In this document: positions 34,739 to 47,675 of the stretch, piece after piece | How positions within the stretch are numbered: position 1 is the stretch's first letter | Layout of the letters: every line of letters starts with the position of its first letter | From: Propioniferax innocua | Lineage (GTDB): Bacteria > Actinomycetota > Actinomycetes > Propionibacteriales > Propionibacteriaceae | Assembly (NCBI RefSeq): GCF_006716235.1 | Contig: NZ_VFOR01000001.1 | Coordinates: 434,001-498,000, forward strand | Direction: 5' to 3' | DNA: 64,000 nucleotides | Notes under the pieces: model-generated | What the model saw: the letters and a program-made list of their open reading frames with translations, nothing else | Database searches by the model: none | What the model was told of the DNA's origin: nothing | Made by a program: the position numbers and the translations under genes

Positions 34739-35611
34739 TCAGTCCTCGGGACGCACCAGCGCCAATGGAGCGTTGGCGTGCGCCATGAGGGCACGGATAC
34801 GAGCGCCGGGCGCAAGACCTGGCAGATGCGGGTTGACCCCGAGCACCAGCAGCCCGTACTTCTCGGAACGATGAGTGAGCTCATCGACCGCGTGGCCCTC
34901 CACGATGTCGAGAGTGTGCGGCACATCGGGGTATTTCTCGGCCACACGCTTCATCATGTCGGTGATGACCTTCTCCACCGCAGCGATGCGGGCGTCCTCC
35001 CCTTCACGGGCATCCCCGGTGAACAGCCCCCGCGGAGGCTGCCAGGCATGGACCGCTTCCACCGCCCATCCACGTTCCTTGGCTTCACGAAACGCCCAGT
35101 CCAGCGAGAACTCGACACGCGGACCATCATCGAGCCCGATACCGATCAGCTTGCGTTCGGCGGTCGGTCCGGGCGTCGACGCCGCCGAAACCATGATGAC
35201 CGGGCAGTGTGCCGTCACCGAGATGCCAGCACTGGTCGAACCCACGAAAAGTCGTTCCAAGCCGCTGATGGCACGGCGTCCCACGATCACCATGGAGGCG
35301 TCCTCCGAAAGCCGCGTCAGCACGGCTCCCGGGTTGCCCATGAAGACCTCGGCGTCGAGGTTCGATTCATCCATCCCCATCTCGAGGGCATGTTCCTTGG
35401 CTTCGTCAACGGCCTTGCGGCCGGATTCCTGCAGCATCGTCGGGTCGTAGATCACACCCCACGCGCCGGCCAGCACGGCGTCATCCACCGCGTGCACCAA
35501 CTGGAGACGGCGTCCGCTGTTCTTGGAGGAACGGACTCCGTACTCCACTGCGCGCAGACCATCCTCCGACCCGTCCACGCCGACGATGATCGGTCCTGTC
35601 TCATTGCTCAT
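34739..35611 (-). CDS. Tandem universal stress protein (two Usp domains)
   Basis: 290 aa. Domain 1 starts GPIIVGVDGSEDGLRAVEYG and ends VIVGRRAISGLERLFVGSTS plus AHCPVIMV, with the ATP motif GxxG-x9-GS intact. Domain 2 starts LIGIGLDDGPRVEFSLDWAF and ends LLVLGVNPHLPGLAPG, a weaker site. Two-domain Usp proteins are typical of actinobacteria under hypoxia/stationary-phase control. GGGAGGGAA lies before the ATG. A 15-bp palindrome lies just upstream of its -10. Confidence 0.85.
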   Translation of the reverse strand: MSNETGPIIVGVDGSEDGLRAVEYGVRSSKNSGRRLQLVHAVDDAVLAGAWGVIYDPTMLQESGRKAVDEAKEHALEMGMDESNLDAEVFMGNPGAVLTRLSEDASMVIVGRRAISGLERLFVGSTSAGISVTAHCPVIMVSAASTPGPTAERKLIGIGLDDGPRVEFSLDWAFREAKERGWAVEAVHAWQPPRGLFTGDAREGEDARIAAVEKVITDMMKRVAEKYPDVPHTLDIVEGHAVDELTHRSEKYGLLVLGVNPHLPGLAPGARIRALMAHANAPLALVRPED

Positions 35612-35672
35612 GTGTTCTTCCCTCCCTGCGCCCGACGAACATCGGGGTCCGATGGTCCGGGGCTCACCACGA

Positions 35673-35695
35673 AGTTTACTACTACGGCTCGTAGT
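35673..35695 (-). promoter_or_regulatory. Usp promoter with palindromic operator candidate
   Basis: Minus-strand TAAACT (35678-35673) is a plausible -10. Immediately upstream, 35681-35695 is the palindrome ACTAC-GAGCC-GTAGT, overlapping the -10/-35 spacer. The binding protein is unknown; it does not match the DosR box I remember. Confidence 0.4.
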
Positions 35696-35740
35696 TATCC
35701 ATACCCCGTGGCCCCGCGGTGATTGTCTGGGACCACCCTC

Positions 35741-36205
35741 TCATTCACCAGAGAGGACGCGTCCCGATATCTGCTCGACGCTGATCCGCAGCAGCAGGTT
35801 ACGCTCCCCACCGGCCCAAGGCTCGGGGATGGTCATCGACCGGTCAGCACGTTCTGCCTCGGTGAGCTCTCTGGCCCGGCCGCGCACGAGCACCGACCAT
35901 GCGATCTGGGTCTCGGTATCGACGTCATCGATCTGGAAGGCCACTGTGACATCGTGCGCCAGTTCCCCCAACAGACCGGTCGGCGTCGTACGGATGATGA
36001 TCCCGTCCTCCACCACGGCGTGGTTCACCGGAAGAATGGTGATGCCCTCCGAGTTGGCCCACGCGATCCGCCCCACCCCCTGGGCATGCAGCAGCTGCCA
36101 GCAGTCTTCCGCCGGAATCGCCTCGAAGTACGTCTTGTCGCTCACTGCATCCATCCTTGCTGACTCCGATGTGGTTGTCATCGTGTTCACCCGGGCTCGG
36201 TTCAT
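35741..36205 (-). CDS. Pyridoxamine 5'-phosphate oxidase-fold protein
   Basis: 154 aa, split-barrel flavin/F420-binding fold of the PNPOx-like type: CWQLLHAQGVGRIAWANSEG then ILPVNHAVVEDGIIIRTTPT and IAWSVLVRGRARELT. Such proteins are often flavin reductase-like or heme/F420 proteins; the substrate is unknown. The ATG at 36205 overlaps the stop of the upstream YbjN-like gene (ATGA); ATG codons at 36181 and 36154 are alternatives. Confidence 0.75.
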   Translation of the reverse strand: MNRARVNTMTTTSESARMDAVSDKTYFEAIPAEDCWQLLHAQGVGRIAWANSEGITILPVNHAVVEDGIIIRTTPTGLLGELAHDVTVAFQIDDVDTETQIAWSVLVRGRARELTEAERADRSMTIPEPWAGGERNLLLRISVEQISGRVLSGE

Positions 36206-37134
36206 TCCTCGAACGTCGTACGTCCGCGCAACTTGGCGGCAAGATCATCATCGATGCCATCAGCGACATCGCTCAGCATCCGCACCCCCTGATGCAGATG
36301 CGCCGGGACGAACGGATGGGCGAACACCGAGAGCGTCACGAAGACGCGGTCCCGAATGAGCTGGAACTTGACCATTCGCAACTCGCTGTTGAGGTCGGAG
36401 AGCACCTCCATCGCGCGCGAACGGCCATCGATGTCATGCACAAGGCACGCGAAGAGAATGATCTCACGGTGATCACTGCTGGCGCGAACGAACAGCATCG
36501 TCGAGCCGACGCGGATCGCGATATCGCCCTCGGAGTCGCGCATCGGCCGGTGCCCGAACATCTCGATGAGCTCGGCTTCGATCATCTGATCGAGATGCTC
36601 CGGGTTGGCGGGCACCGTCGCGACGACGTCATCGGGTTCGAACTCCGAGTGCCCCTCGATGGGATTGGCCTCGGGCTCCAACACTTCTGCAAGTTGGTCG
36701 GGGGCCAAAAAGATCGGGTGCTGTATACCGAAGACGTCTCGCAATGCCGCAACCGCCAGTTCGGCGAGCTCCTGGGAACGCTCCTGGCCCATCTCGATCC
36801 AGAAGTTCTCGGTCGCATGCGGCCCGGTGGCCGTGGGCGGCTGCCAGCCGAAGTCCTCCAGCTGTTCGAGCTGTGCTGCGGTGAGCTGATATTCCTCCCC
36901 CAGCGTCCCGTTGCTCGCGGCTTCAGCACGCAGCAGGTCTCGCGTCAGCGAGCGGAAACGCACGAAGGGCACCGTGTCTGCGCTGTTGGCGACGCTGCCG
37001 ATGGTGAGGTCGGAGGTGTCATCCATCATCGAGATGACCTCGGCCAAGCTGTCGGCAAATCGACGCCAGGCCTCCCGCGTACTGCGGTCGAGGTCGAAGT
37101 CGTCGTATTCCGGCACGGGCACTCCCTGGTACAT
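36202..37134 (-). CDS. YbjN / TY-Chap-like protein
   Basis: 310 aa from ATG at 37134. The C-terminal ~140 residues look like the YbjN/TY-Chap (type III chaperone-like) fold: EGDIAIRVGSTMLFVRASSD, VLSDLNSELRMVKFQLIRDR and FAHPFVPAHLHQGVRMLSDV. The N-terminal half has no recognised motif. A longer frame starts at 37245, but it would run through the ribosome site of the divergent gene. A TAGGTT hexamer (37171-37166) with a ~24-nt leader fits 37134. The role is unknown, possibly peptide-binding. Confidence 0.65.
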   Translation of the reverse strand: MYQGVPVPEYDDFDLDRSTREAWRRFADSLAEVISMMDDTSDLTIGSVANSADTVPFVRFRSLTRDLLRAEAASNGTLGEEYQLTAAQLEQLEDFGWQPPTATGPHATENFWIEMGQERSQELAELAVAALRDVFGIQHPIFLAPDQLAEVLEPEANPIEGHSEFEPDDVVATVPANPEHLDQMIEAELIEMFGHRPMRDSEGDIAIRVGSTMLFVRASSDHREIILFACLVHDIDGRSRAMEVLSDLNSELRMVKFQLIRDRVFVTLSVFAHPFVPAHLHQGVRMLSDVADGIDDDLAAKLRGRTTFEE

Positions 37135-37165
37135 GTCTTTCGGCCCCGCGGCCGCTGCCACAGCG

Positions 37166-37171
37166 AACCTA
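37166..37171 (-). promoter_or_regulatory. -10 hexamer TAGGTT for the YbjN-like gene
   Basis: TAGGTT on the minus strand, predicting a start about 24 nt before ATG 37134, with GAAAG in the short leader. Confidence 0.4.
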
Positions 37172-37263
37172 GCGCGCACCCGATGGGCATGTCCACGAAG
37201 CCTCGCCACTGACGCCAGACGTGGCAGACTTGCGGGATACCACATCTTTCACCGGAGGAACCC

Positions 37264-38427
37264 ATGAGCATGAACCCACCACCGGGCGGATGGCAGCCGG
37301 GCTTCCAGCATCACAGTGGCCCCGAGGCTCCCGGCCCACAGGGCGCTCCCCCGTTCCCCAACCAGACGGGCCCCGATCAACCTGGCCCACATCAGGGGCC
37401 ACCACGCACCGAGCAGATGGGCGGGCCGAAGAAGACCCCGAAGGGGCTGATCATCGGGATCATCGCCGCAGCCGTGGTTCTCGTACTCGCCGTCGGCGGC
37501 TACTTCATCCACAACGCCGTGCAGACCAAGCGCGCCGAGGAGCGTCGCGCCGAGGCGCTCGCCACCGAGACCGACGCGGCGAGTGCGGCCGTGCAGGCCT
37601 ACCTCCAGGCCCTCGTCGATGGCGATGCCCAAGCCGCGCTCGACCAGGCGGCGGAAGCCCCCGAAAGCCCCCTGCTGACCGACGAGGTGCTCGACAGCTC
37701 GAATGAGCAAGGTGGCATCGAGGCCCCGGCCACGACCGACGCCACCATGAAGCAGTTGGAGGATGACTCGGTGCCGAGCGGCGTGGTCTCGGCGACCTTC
37801 ATGGTGCAGGGTGTGGAAGCATCCGCCGACTTCGCGGTCACGAACACGCCCGAGGGTTGGCGTCTGGAATCGGTCACGAACCCCGTGGATCTGGGCGATA
37901 TCGCTGTGAAGGTCAATGGGGTCAAGGCGACCGGCGTCGTGGAAGCATTCCCCGGCACCTACACGATGACCTCGGCCAATGATCGCCTCAAGGTCGACCG
38001 CAGCGATCTCAGCGTCCTCGAGGTCGGCAAGGAACTCCCCGCGGACTGGACCACGCAACCCGAGCTCAGCGACAAGGGCCGCAAGGACGTCATCGCCGCG
38101 GGCAAGCGTGCGATCGACGAGTGCCTGGCGAAGAAGGAACTCATGCCGCAGGGCTGCCCGATGATTCGGTGGGAGGAGAAGGACGGAATCCGCCTCGACA
38201 AGGAAACCCTCAAGTACACGCTCACGAACGATCCCTGGCGCGACTTCGACCCGCGTCTGGCCGCCAATGGCACCGAGGCGACCGGAACCCTCACCACGAA
38301 GGTGCAGCTTCAGGCCAATGCCACACAGAATGGCGCCGAGGGAACCGTCGATGTTGGACAGGAACAGTCGTTCACCCTCGTCGCCGATGTGTCCGAGCCC
38401 CGGGTGAAGGTGACGTTCACGTTCTGA
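37264..38427 (+). CDS. Membrane-anchored protein with Pro/Gly-rich cytoplasmic N-terminus
   Basis: 387 aa. Residues 1-57 are Pro/Gly/Gln-rich, then one membrane segment GLIIGIIAAAVVLVLAVGGY (~60-80), then a ~300-aa extracellular part with a DUF4878-like helical stretch (AAVQAYLQALVDGDAQAALD) and a beta-rich remainder. One cysteine pair could form in the exported domain (DECLAKKELMPQGCP). Not assignable to a named family. GGAGGAA lies a few bases before the ATG. A perfect hairpin terminator follows. Confidence 0.75.
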   Translation: MSMNPPPGGWQPGFQHHSGPEAPGPQGAPPFPNQTGPDQPGPHQGPPRTEQMGGPKKTPKGLIIGIIAAAVVLVLAVGGYFIHNAVQTKRAEERRAEALATETDAASAAVQAYLQALVDGDAQAALDQAAEAPESPLLTDEVLDSSNEQGGIEAPATTDATMKQLEDDSVPSGVVSATFMVQGVEASADFAVTNTPEGWRLESVTNPVDLGDIAVKVNGVKATGVVEAFPGTYTMTSANDRLKVDRSDLSVLEVGKELPADWTTQPELSDKGRKDVIAAGKRAIDECLAKKELMPQGCPMIRWEEKDGIRLDKETLKYTLTNDPWRDFDPRLAANGTEATGTLTTKVQLQANATQNGAEGTVDVGQEQSFTLVADVSEPRVKVTFTF

Positions 38428-38479
38428 TCCGCGCCGATTCTGATCCGCGACGACACGCGATCCCTGACGACGCAGGAAA

Positions 38480-38511
38480 CGGGGGCAGCGACCAGATGGT
38501 CGCTGCCCCCG
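38480..38511. terminator. Bidirectional terminator between the membrane protein gene and tpiA
   Basis: CGGGGGCAGCGACCA and its exact complement (38480-38494, 38497-38511) form a near-perfect stem. It lies 30 bp past the tpiA stop and 53 bp past the plus-strand stop. The glycolytic operon therefore ends at tpiA, without the secG often found next. Confidence 0.85.
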
Positions 38512-38540
38512 CTTCTGTGTCGGAAGGACTCCCCGGTCGG

Positions 38541-39332
<792 letters not shown>

Positions 39333-39335
39333 GAT

Positions 39336-40544
<1,209 letters not shown>

Positions 40545-40637
40545 GTTCCACCTTTCGTGGTTTCCGAACAATGCCACCGAATCAGTGGCGGGAATCAGTT
40601 CTGCGGAAGCCGCCGCAGCGTCACCCGGTGAATGCAC

Positions 40638-40671
40638 GACGGGGCCGCCGCGCTCGGCGGTCGACCCCGTC
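40638..40671 (-). terminator. Intra-operon hairpin between gap and pgk
   Basis: Arms GACGGGG and CCCCGTC with an inner CCGCCG/CGGCGG stem and a 4-nt bulge. It lies ~20 bp after the gap stop, so it probably lowers read-through or is a processing site giving more gap mRNA. Confidence 0.5.
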
Positions 40672-40690
40672 ATGACGTGATGGATTCAGA

Positions 40691-42804
<2,114 letters not shown>

Positions 42805-42817
42805 ATCTCCGTTCCGT

Positions 42818-43780
42818 TCACAGTCCCATGATTTCCGCGAAGATGGACGCCAGCCGCAGCGGGTCATGCCGCGGTGAGCCGTCACGGACCGCCACATCGG
42901 CGATCCACAACTGGGCACCCAGCGAAGCACTGTAGGCCTCGAGATGCGGATCGTCATTCGCGAAGCTCGGATCCGCGAGCACATAGTCGAGCCGGAGCTG
43001 CGGCGCATGCTCGGCCAGCAGCTCGATGTGTTGACTCGGCGTGTACCCCGATGTCTCATCAGCCGGACGCAGGTTGAGCGCGAGGATGCGCTTCGCCTTC
43101 GTCCGCAGCAGCGCCTGTGCGAGTTCGGGCACCAACAGGTGGGGAATCACCGAGGTGAACCAGGAGCCGGGCCCCAGCACGACGTAGTCGGCGTCCTCCA
43201 CCGCTGCGATCGCCTCAGGGTGCGCAGGCGGATCCTGAGGTTCCAACCGCACAGCCTGCACATCGGAGGTCGTCCGCGCGACGGCGGCCTGCCCACGAAG
43301 CTCGGTGATCTCATCTGGATACGACTGATCATGTCCGATCACATCGGCGATGATCTCCAGCGGGGCCGACGACATCGGCAGTACACGACCACGCGCACCG
43401 AGCAGTTCACCCACCATGTCCAGGGCATGAACAGGATCCTCGAGCTTCTCCCACAGACCGGCGATCAGCAGGTTACCGATGGCGTGACCGGCCAGCGGCC
43501 CATCCCCTCCGAAGCGTGACTGCAGCACATCAGCCCAGGTGCGACCGGAATGATCATCGCCGCACAATGCGGCCAGGGCCATCCGCAGGTCGCCCGGCGG
43601 CAGACAGTTCAGCTCCTTGCGCAACCTGCCCGACGACCCCCCGTCGTCGGCCACGGTCACCACCGCCGACAGTCGGTCGGTGATACGACGCAGGGCCGAG
43701 AGCGTGGCGTACAGACCATGCCCGCCCCCACAGGCGACCACGGACGGGAGCTGGCCGAAGGCCATGTCGAAACGTCTCAT
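42818..43780 (-). CDS. yvcK: YvcK/CofD-like gluconeogenesis factor
   Basis: 320 aa. Begins [20 protein letters not shown] and [20 protein letters not shown], with DLRMALAAL and [14 protein letters not shown], the typical YvcK signatures. B. subtilis YvcK is needed for growth on gluconeogenic carbon and binds UDP-GlcNAc. ATG at 43780 overlaps the rapZ stop (ATGA), so the two are coupled. The operon order uvrC-rapZ-yvcK-whiA is the standard actinobacterial one. Confidence 0.92.
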   Translation of the reverse strand: MRRFDMAFGQLPSVVACGGGHGLYATLSALRRITDRLSAVVTVADDGGSSGRLRKELNCLPPGDLRMALAALCGDDHSGRTWADVLQSRFGGDGPLAGHAIGNLLIAGLWEKLEDPVHALDMVGELLGARGRVLPMSSAPLEIIADVIGHDQSYPDEITELRGQAAVARTTSDVQAVRLEPQDPPAHPEAIAAVEDADYVVLGPGSWFTSVIPHLLVPELAQALLRTKAKRILALNLRPADETSGYTPSQHIELLAEHAPQLRLDYVLADPSFANDDPHLEAYSASLGAQLWIADVAVRDGSPRHDPLRLASIFAEIMGL

Positions 43781-44751
43781 TCGAGCCCCACATCCCGATG
43801 CAGCACCCGCGTCGGCATTCCCAGCTCACGCAGGCGTCGCCCTATCTCCTCGGCCATCGCCGTGCTCCGATGTTTACCACCGGTGCAACCGATCGCGAGC
43901 GTCGCAAACCTCTTGCCCTCCTGGAGGTACCCCTCGGCCACCGTCACCATCAACGACTGCAACTGCTGCAGGAAAGGCCCGGCGGATGGTTGCGTCAACA
44001 CATATTCCCTGACCGGCCGAGTCAGGCCGGTGTGTGCCCGCAACTCGGGAACCCAGTGGGGGTTGGGCAGGAAACGCACGTCGACGACCATGTCGGCGTC
44101 GATCGGGAGACCGTTCTTGAATCCGAACGACATCACCGTCAGCCGGAGCTGATCCCCCTCATCCCCGCCATAGGCGTGGCTGACACGAGACTTGAGCTGG
44201 TGAACGTTCATGCTGGTGGTGTCGATCACCAGGTCGGCCGCCGCGCGCAGCGTCGAGAGCATCTGCTTCTCCTGCCGCACACCGTCGAGCAACCGGCCGT
44301 CATCCTGCAGCGGATGCGGACGCCGCACCGACTCCTGACGTTTGACGATCGTCTCCTCCGATGCCTCCACGAAAAGCACCTCGGGCATCTGCCCGGCCTC
44401 TTCGAGCTCGTTGAAGACCCACGGAAGCTCTTCGAAGAGCTTGCGCCCCCGCACATCGAGGATCACACCGATGTTGCCGATCCCCTTGGCGCAACAGTGC
44501 TCGTACAGCTGGGGCAGCATCACCGGCGGCAGGTTGTCCACCACATACCAGCCGAGGTCCTCCAGCGCATGAGCTGCGGTCCGCCTGCCGGCCCCGGCCA
44601 TGCCGGTCACGATGACGAGCCTGCGAGAGTCCTTGGCCTGGGATCCGGTTTCATCACTCGATGTGGTCACGGCCCCCATTATGGGGGCATCGCCCACATC
44701 GGGGTCGGAACGGCGGGATATCCGCGGTGAACCGGGACGGGACGGGGTCAT
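43777..44751 (-). CDS. rapZ: RNase adapter / nucleotide-binding protein RapZ
   Basis: 324 aa, P-loop ATP/GTP-binding protein. Walker A is [20 protein letters not shown] with Arg in place of the usual Lys, seen in other actinobacterial RapZ as far as I recall. Walker B-like [16 protein letters not shown], then the C-terminal [20 protein letters not shown] and [20 protein letters not shown]. In E. coli RapZ controls GlmZ RNA decay; actinobacterial targets are unknown. ATG at 44751 overlaps the uvrC stop (ATGA). Confidence 0.92.
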   Translation of the reverse strand: MTPSRPGSPRISRRSDPDVGDAPIMGAVTTSSDETGSQAKDSRRLVIVTGMAGAGRRTAAHALEDLGWYVVDNLPPVMLPQLYEHCCAKGIGNIGVILDVRGRKLFEELPWVFNELEEAGQMPEVLFVEASEETIVKRQESVRRPHPLQDDGRLLDGVRQEKQMLSTLRAAADLVIDTTSMNVHQLKSRVSHAYGGDEGDQLRLTVMSFGFKNGLPIDADMVVDVRFLPNPHWVPELRAHTGLTRPVREYVLTQPSAGPFLQQLQSLMVTVAEGYLQEGKRFATLAIGCTGGKHRSTAMAEEIGRRLRELGMPTRVLHRDVGLE

Positions 44752-46736
44752 CGATCGTCCTCCACGATCTCACCGGTCGCGGTGTTGATGACCGGTCCGG
44801 CGGGACGCTCGACGAGTGCGTCGGCCACCGCTGCCGCGGTCGTGGGGCCGAAACCCGGAACCTCCGCGATCTCCTCCACCGTCGCCGCGCGAAGTTTTCG
44901 CAGCGATCCGAATCGCTTCATCAACGCCTTGCGGCGCACCTCACCCAGCCCCGGGACGCCGTCGAGCGTTGATTCCAGCATGGATTTCGAACGCCGCCCA
45001 CGATGATGCGAGATCGCGAACCGGTGCGCTTCATCACGGATGCGCTGCAGCAGATACAGCCCTTCCGACGTCCGCGGCAGGATCACCGGGTATTCCTCGT
45101 CCGGCAGCCACACCTCCTCGAGTCGTTTGGCGAGTCCGCACAACGCGACATCATCGACACCGACCTCGTCGAGCGCCTGAGCCGCAGCCGCCACCTGCGG
45201 CGGGCCGCCGTCAACCACCACGAGCGCCGGGGCGTAGGCGAATTTCTGCGGCGCACCGGTCGAGGGATCCACCAGCAACGGCCCCTCTGCCTGCGTCGGG
45301 TCATTCGTGGCCGACGCCATGGCCTCGCGATCCTCCTTCAGCCGGGTGAACCGACGCGTTATCACCTCGTGCATCGAGGCCACATCGTTCTGACCCTCCA
45401 CGCCCCTGATCGTGAACCGGCGGTACTCACCCTTGCGTGGGAGACCGTCCTCGAACACCACCATGGAGGCGACGACCTCGGTCCCTTGGAGGTTCGAGAC
45501 GTCGTAACACTCGATGCGCAGGGGCGCCTCGGGAAGACCCAGTGCCGTGGCGATCTCATCAAGAGCGCGGTTTCGCGTGGTCAGATCGGAGGCTCTCTTG
45601 GTCTTGTGCCGCACGAGTGCCTCCTGGGCATTGCGGGCGACCGTCTCGAGGAGGGCGGCCTTGTCTCCACGCTGTGGAACGCGCACCGTCACCTTGGTGC
45701 CGCGACGCTCCGACAGCACCGCCTCGATGGATTCGGCCGACGGCGGCAAAGCAGGAACCAGCACTTCACGAGGAATCGCCTCGGCGTCGACCGCCCGCAC
45801 CTCATCGTTGTAAAGCTGCTGCAGGAAGGTCTCCACGAGCTCAGGGGTCTTGGCGTCGTCGACGCGGTCTGCCACCCAACCGCGTTCACCACGGATGCGT
45901 CCGCCTCGGACGTGGAAGATGCGCATCGCCACCTCCAACGGATCCTCGGCGAGGGCGATGACATCGGCATCGGTGCCATCGGGCAACACAACGGCATTGG
46001 CCTCCATCGCCCGGGTGAGTGCAGCAAGGTCGTCGCGGAGTTTGCCCGCGCGCTCGAACTCCAGCGCATCCGAGGCCGCGATCATCTCCTTCTCCAATCG
46101 GCGCATGATCGGGCGGGTGCGTCCGCTCATGAACTGGCAGAAGTCCTCGGCGATCTCACGGTGCTCCTTGGGCGTGACGCGCCCCACGCAGGGCGCGGAA
46201 CACTTCTCGATGTAGCCGAAGAGACACGGGCGTCCCGATGCCTTGGCGTTCTTGAACACACCAGCGCTGCAGGACCGCATCGGAAAGACCCGCAACAGGG
46301 CGTCGACGGTCTCGCGGATGGCCCAAGCGTGCCCGTAGGGGCCGAAGTAACGCGTCCCCCTGCGTTTCGCCCCTCGCCCGACGTACACACGCGGGATCTC
46401 CTCGCCCCAGGTGACAGCCAGCCACGGATAAGATTTGTCGTCGCGATATTTGACGTTGAAACGTGGATCGAACTCCTTGATCCATGAGTATTCGAGCTGG
46501 AGTGCCTCCACCTCGGTGTGGACGACCGTCCACTGCACACGCGCAGCAGTGGTGACCATGCGCCGGGTGCGCTCGTGCAGCCCCGCGGGATCGGCGAAGT
46601 AGGAGTTGAGCCGCTGACGCAGATTCTTGGCCTTGCCCACATAGATCACGCGCCCATGCTCATCCGAGAACCGATAGACCCCGGGGTCGGTGGGAATCGC
46701 CCCCGGGGCGGGACGATAGGTCTGCGGATCTGCCAT
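44748..46736 (-). CDS. uvrC: Excinuclease ABC subunit C
   Basis: 662 aa. The GIY-YIG nuclease domain begins [20 protein letters not shown] with [14 protein letters not shown] near residue 40. The central UvrB-binding part is [20 protein letters not shown] near 220, the RNase H-like part has [20 protein letters not shown] and [20 protein letters not shown], and the C-terminal helix-hairpin-helix is [23 protein letters not shown] at 46736 is preferred over an upstream ATG at 46760. It heads the seven-gene glycolytic/cell-cycle operon. Confidence 0.94.
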   Translation of the reverse strand: MADPQTYRPAPGAIPTDPGVYRFSDEHGRVIYVGKAKNLRQRLNSYFADPAGLHERTRRMVTTAARVQWTVVHTEVEALQLEYSWIKEFDPRFNVKYRDDKSYPWLAVTWGEEIPRVYVGRGAKRRGTRYFGPYGHAWAIRETVDALLRVFPMRSCSAGVFKNAKASGRPCLFGYIEKCSAPCVGRVTPKEHREIAEDFCQFMSGRTRPIMRRLEKEMIAASDALEFERAGKLRDDLAALTRAMEANAVVLPDGTDADVIALAEDPLEVAMRIFHVRGGRIRGERGWVADRVDDAKTPELVETFLQQLYNDEVRAVDAEAIPREVLVPALPPSAESIEAVLSERRGTKVTVRVPQRGDKAALLETVARNAQEALVRHKTKRASDLTTRNRALDEIATALGLPEAPLRIECYDVSNLQGTEVVASMVVFEDGLPRKGEYRRFTIRGVEGQNDVASMHEVITRRFTRLKEDREAMASATNDPTQAEGPLLVDPSTGAPQKFAYAPALVVVDGGPPQVAAAAQALDEVGVDDVALCGLAKRLEEVWLPDEEYPVILPRTSEGLYLLQRIRDEAHRFAISHHRGRRSKSMLESTLDGVPGLGEVRRKALMKRFGSLRKLRAATVEEIAEVPGFGPTTAAAVADALVERPAGPVINTATGEIVEDDR

Positions 46737-46752
46737 GCCGACCACTCTCCCA

Positions 46753-46790
46753 TCTCTCACAAACCGGCCCGTCTCTCACAAACCGGCCCG
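46753..46790. repeat. Two 19-nt direct repeats beside the uvrC start
   Basis: TCTCTCACAAACCGGCCCG at 46753-46771 and 46772-46790. It lies in the likely promoter region of the uvrC operon. Confidence 0.75.
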
Positions 46791-46844
46791 GCACCGATGA
46801 AGTGGCTGGCCGGCATGATGCACGACACGATGCACATGACAGCA

Positions 46845-47012
46845 GGGCACGATGCACATCACACAGGGCACGATGCACATCACACAGGGCACGATGCACA
46901 TCACACAGGGCACGATGCACATCACACAGGGCACGATGCACATCACACAGGGCACGATGCACATCACACAGGGCACGATGCACATCACACAGGGCACGAT
47001 GCACATCACACA
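46845..47012. repeat. Eight identical-looking 21-nt tandem repeats
   Basis: Eight units of GGGCACGATGCACATCACAC plus A, 46845-47012. On the plus strand, in frame with the following 2H gene, they read as the heptad GHDAHHT. On the minus strand they read CVMCIVP. If translation starts at ATG 46798, a His/Asp-rich tail precedes the 2H domain, perhaps metal-binding; if it starts at 47043, the array is a leader. Near-perfect identity indicates recent slippage. Confidence 0.9.
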
Positions 47013-47042
47013 GGACACAGGGCCGCATGGTTGAGTGACAAC

Positions 47043-47675
47043 ATGTACACCATCGCGTGCGAGGACAGGGATCACCCCGAGTGGCACCTGGGCACGCGTC
47101 ATGCCGCAGTCTGGGCATTCGAGGTGGAGTGGGATCCCGTCCCCGCGCGTCGCGTTCTGGGCGGACTTCTTCCCGGATATCGGCGGCAGCCACACATCAC
47201 CCTCGCCTACGGAGGTCTGCTGGGCACCGAGTTCGACGCAGCATCCCACGAGCGCGATGTGAAATCTCTGACCGACCTGATGACGCCTGGCTGGTCCCTC
47301 ACCATCCGGGCCATCGGATGGGGGACCTTCACCACGACGCCTTACCTGGCGGTGGCCGATCCCCAGGGGTGGATGCAGCAGGCCCACGAGGAACTGTGCC
47401 GCAATGATCCCCGCAGACGTCTGGACCACTACGTCCCGCACATCACTTTGGGGCACCATGCCGTTCGGCGTCGGCTCACCGAGGTGACCGAAAGGTTGGG
47501 CACACTCCCCCACGACGAGAGCTGGCGGTGCGAATCTGTGTCCCTGCTGCGATACGAGACCTGCACGATCGCAGGGCCGCTGACCTGCATCGGTCACGTG
47601 GATGCCGCGGGCTGGCACGATGGACCCGCATTCCGACTCGATGAATCACCGACGGAGAACCGAGACACGACGTGA
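47043..47675 (+). CDS. 2'-5' RNA ligase / 2H phosphoesterase family protein 1
   Basis: 210 aa from ATG 47043. Two HxT motifs define the 2H fold: RQPHITLAYGG near residue 44 and HYVPHITLGHH near 130. Members hydrolyse or ligate 2',5' and 2',3'-cyclic RNA phosphates. The start is uncertain: the frame is open upstream through the eight-repeat array to ATG 46798 (292-aa version). Its stop overlaps the methyltransferase start by GTGA, so it is coupled to the rRNA-type methyltransferase. Confidence 0.72.
   Translation: MYTIACEDRDHPEWHLGTRHAAVWAFEVEWDPVPARRVLGGLLPGYRRQPHITLAYGGLLGTEFDAASHERDVKSLTDLMTPGWSLTIRAIGWGTFTTTPYLAVADPQGWMQQAHEELCRNDPRRRLDHYVPHITLGHHAVRRRLTEVTERLGTLPHDESWRCESVSLLRYETCTIAGPLTCIGHVDAAGWHDGPAFRLDESPTENRDTT

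Noticed and set aside
46518-46797. 5' extension of the first 2H gene back to 46518
   Set aside because: It lies antisense inside uvrC and its composition changes at the uvrC start; at most ATG 46798 is plausible.
46845-47012. CRISPR-like array
   Set aside because: Units are directly adjacent with no spacers; it is a simple tandem repeat.
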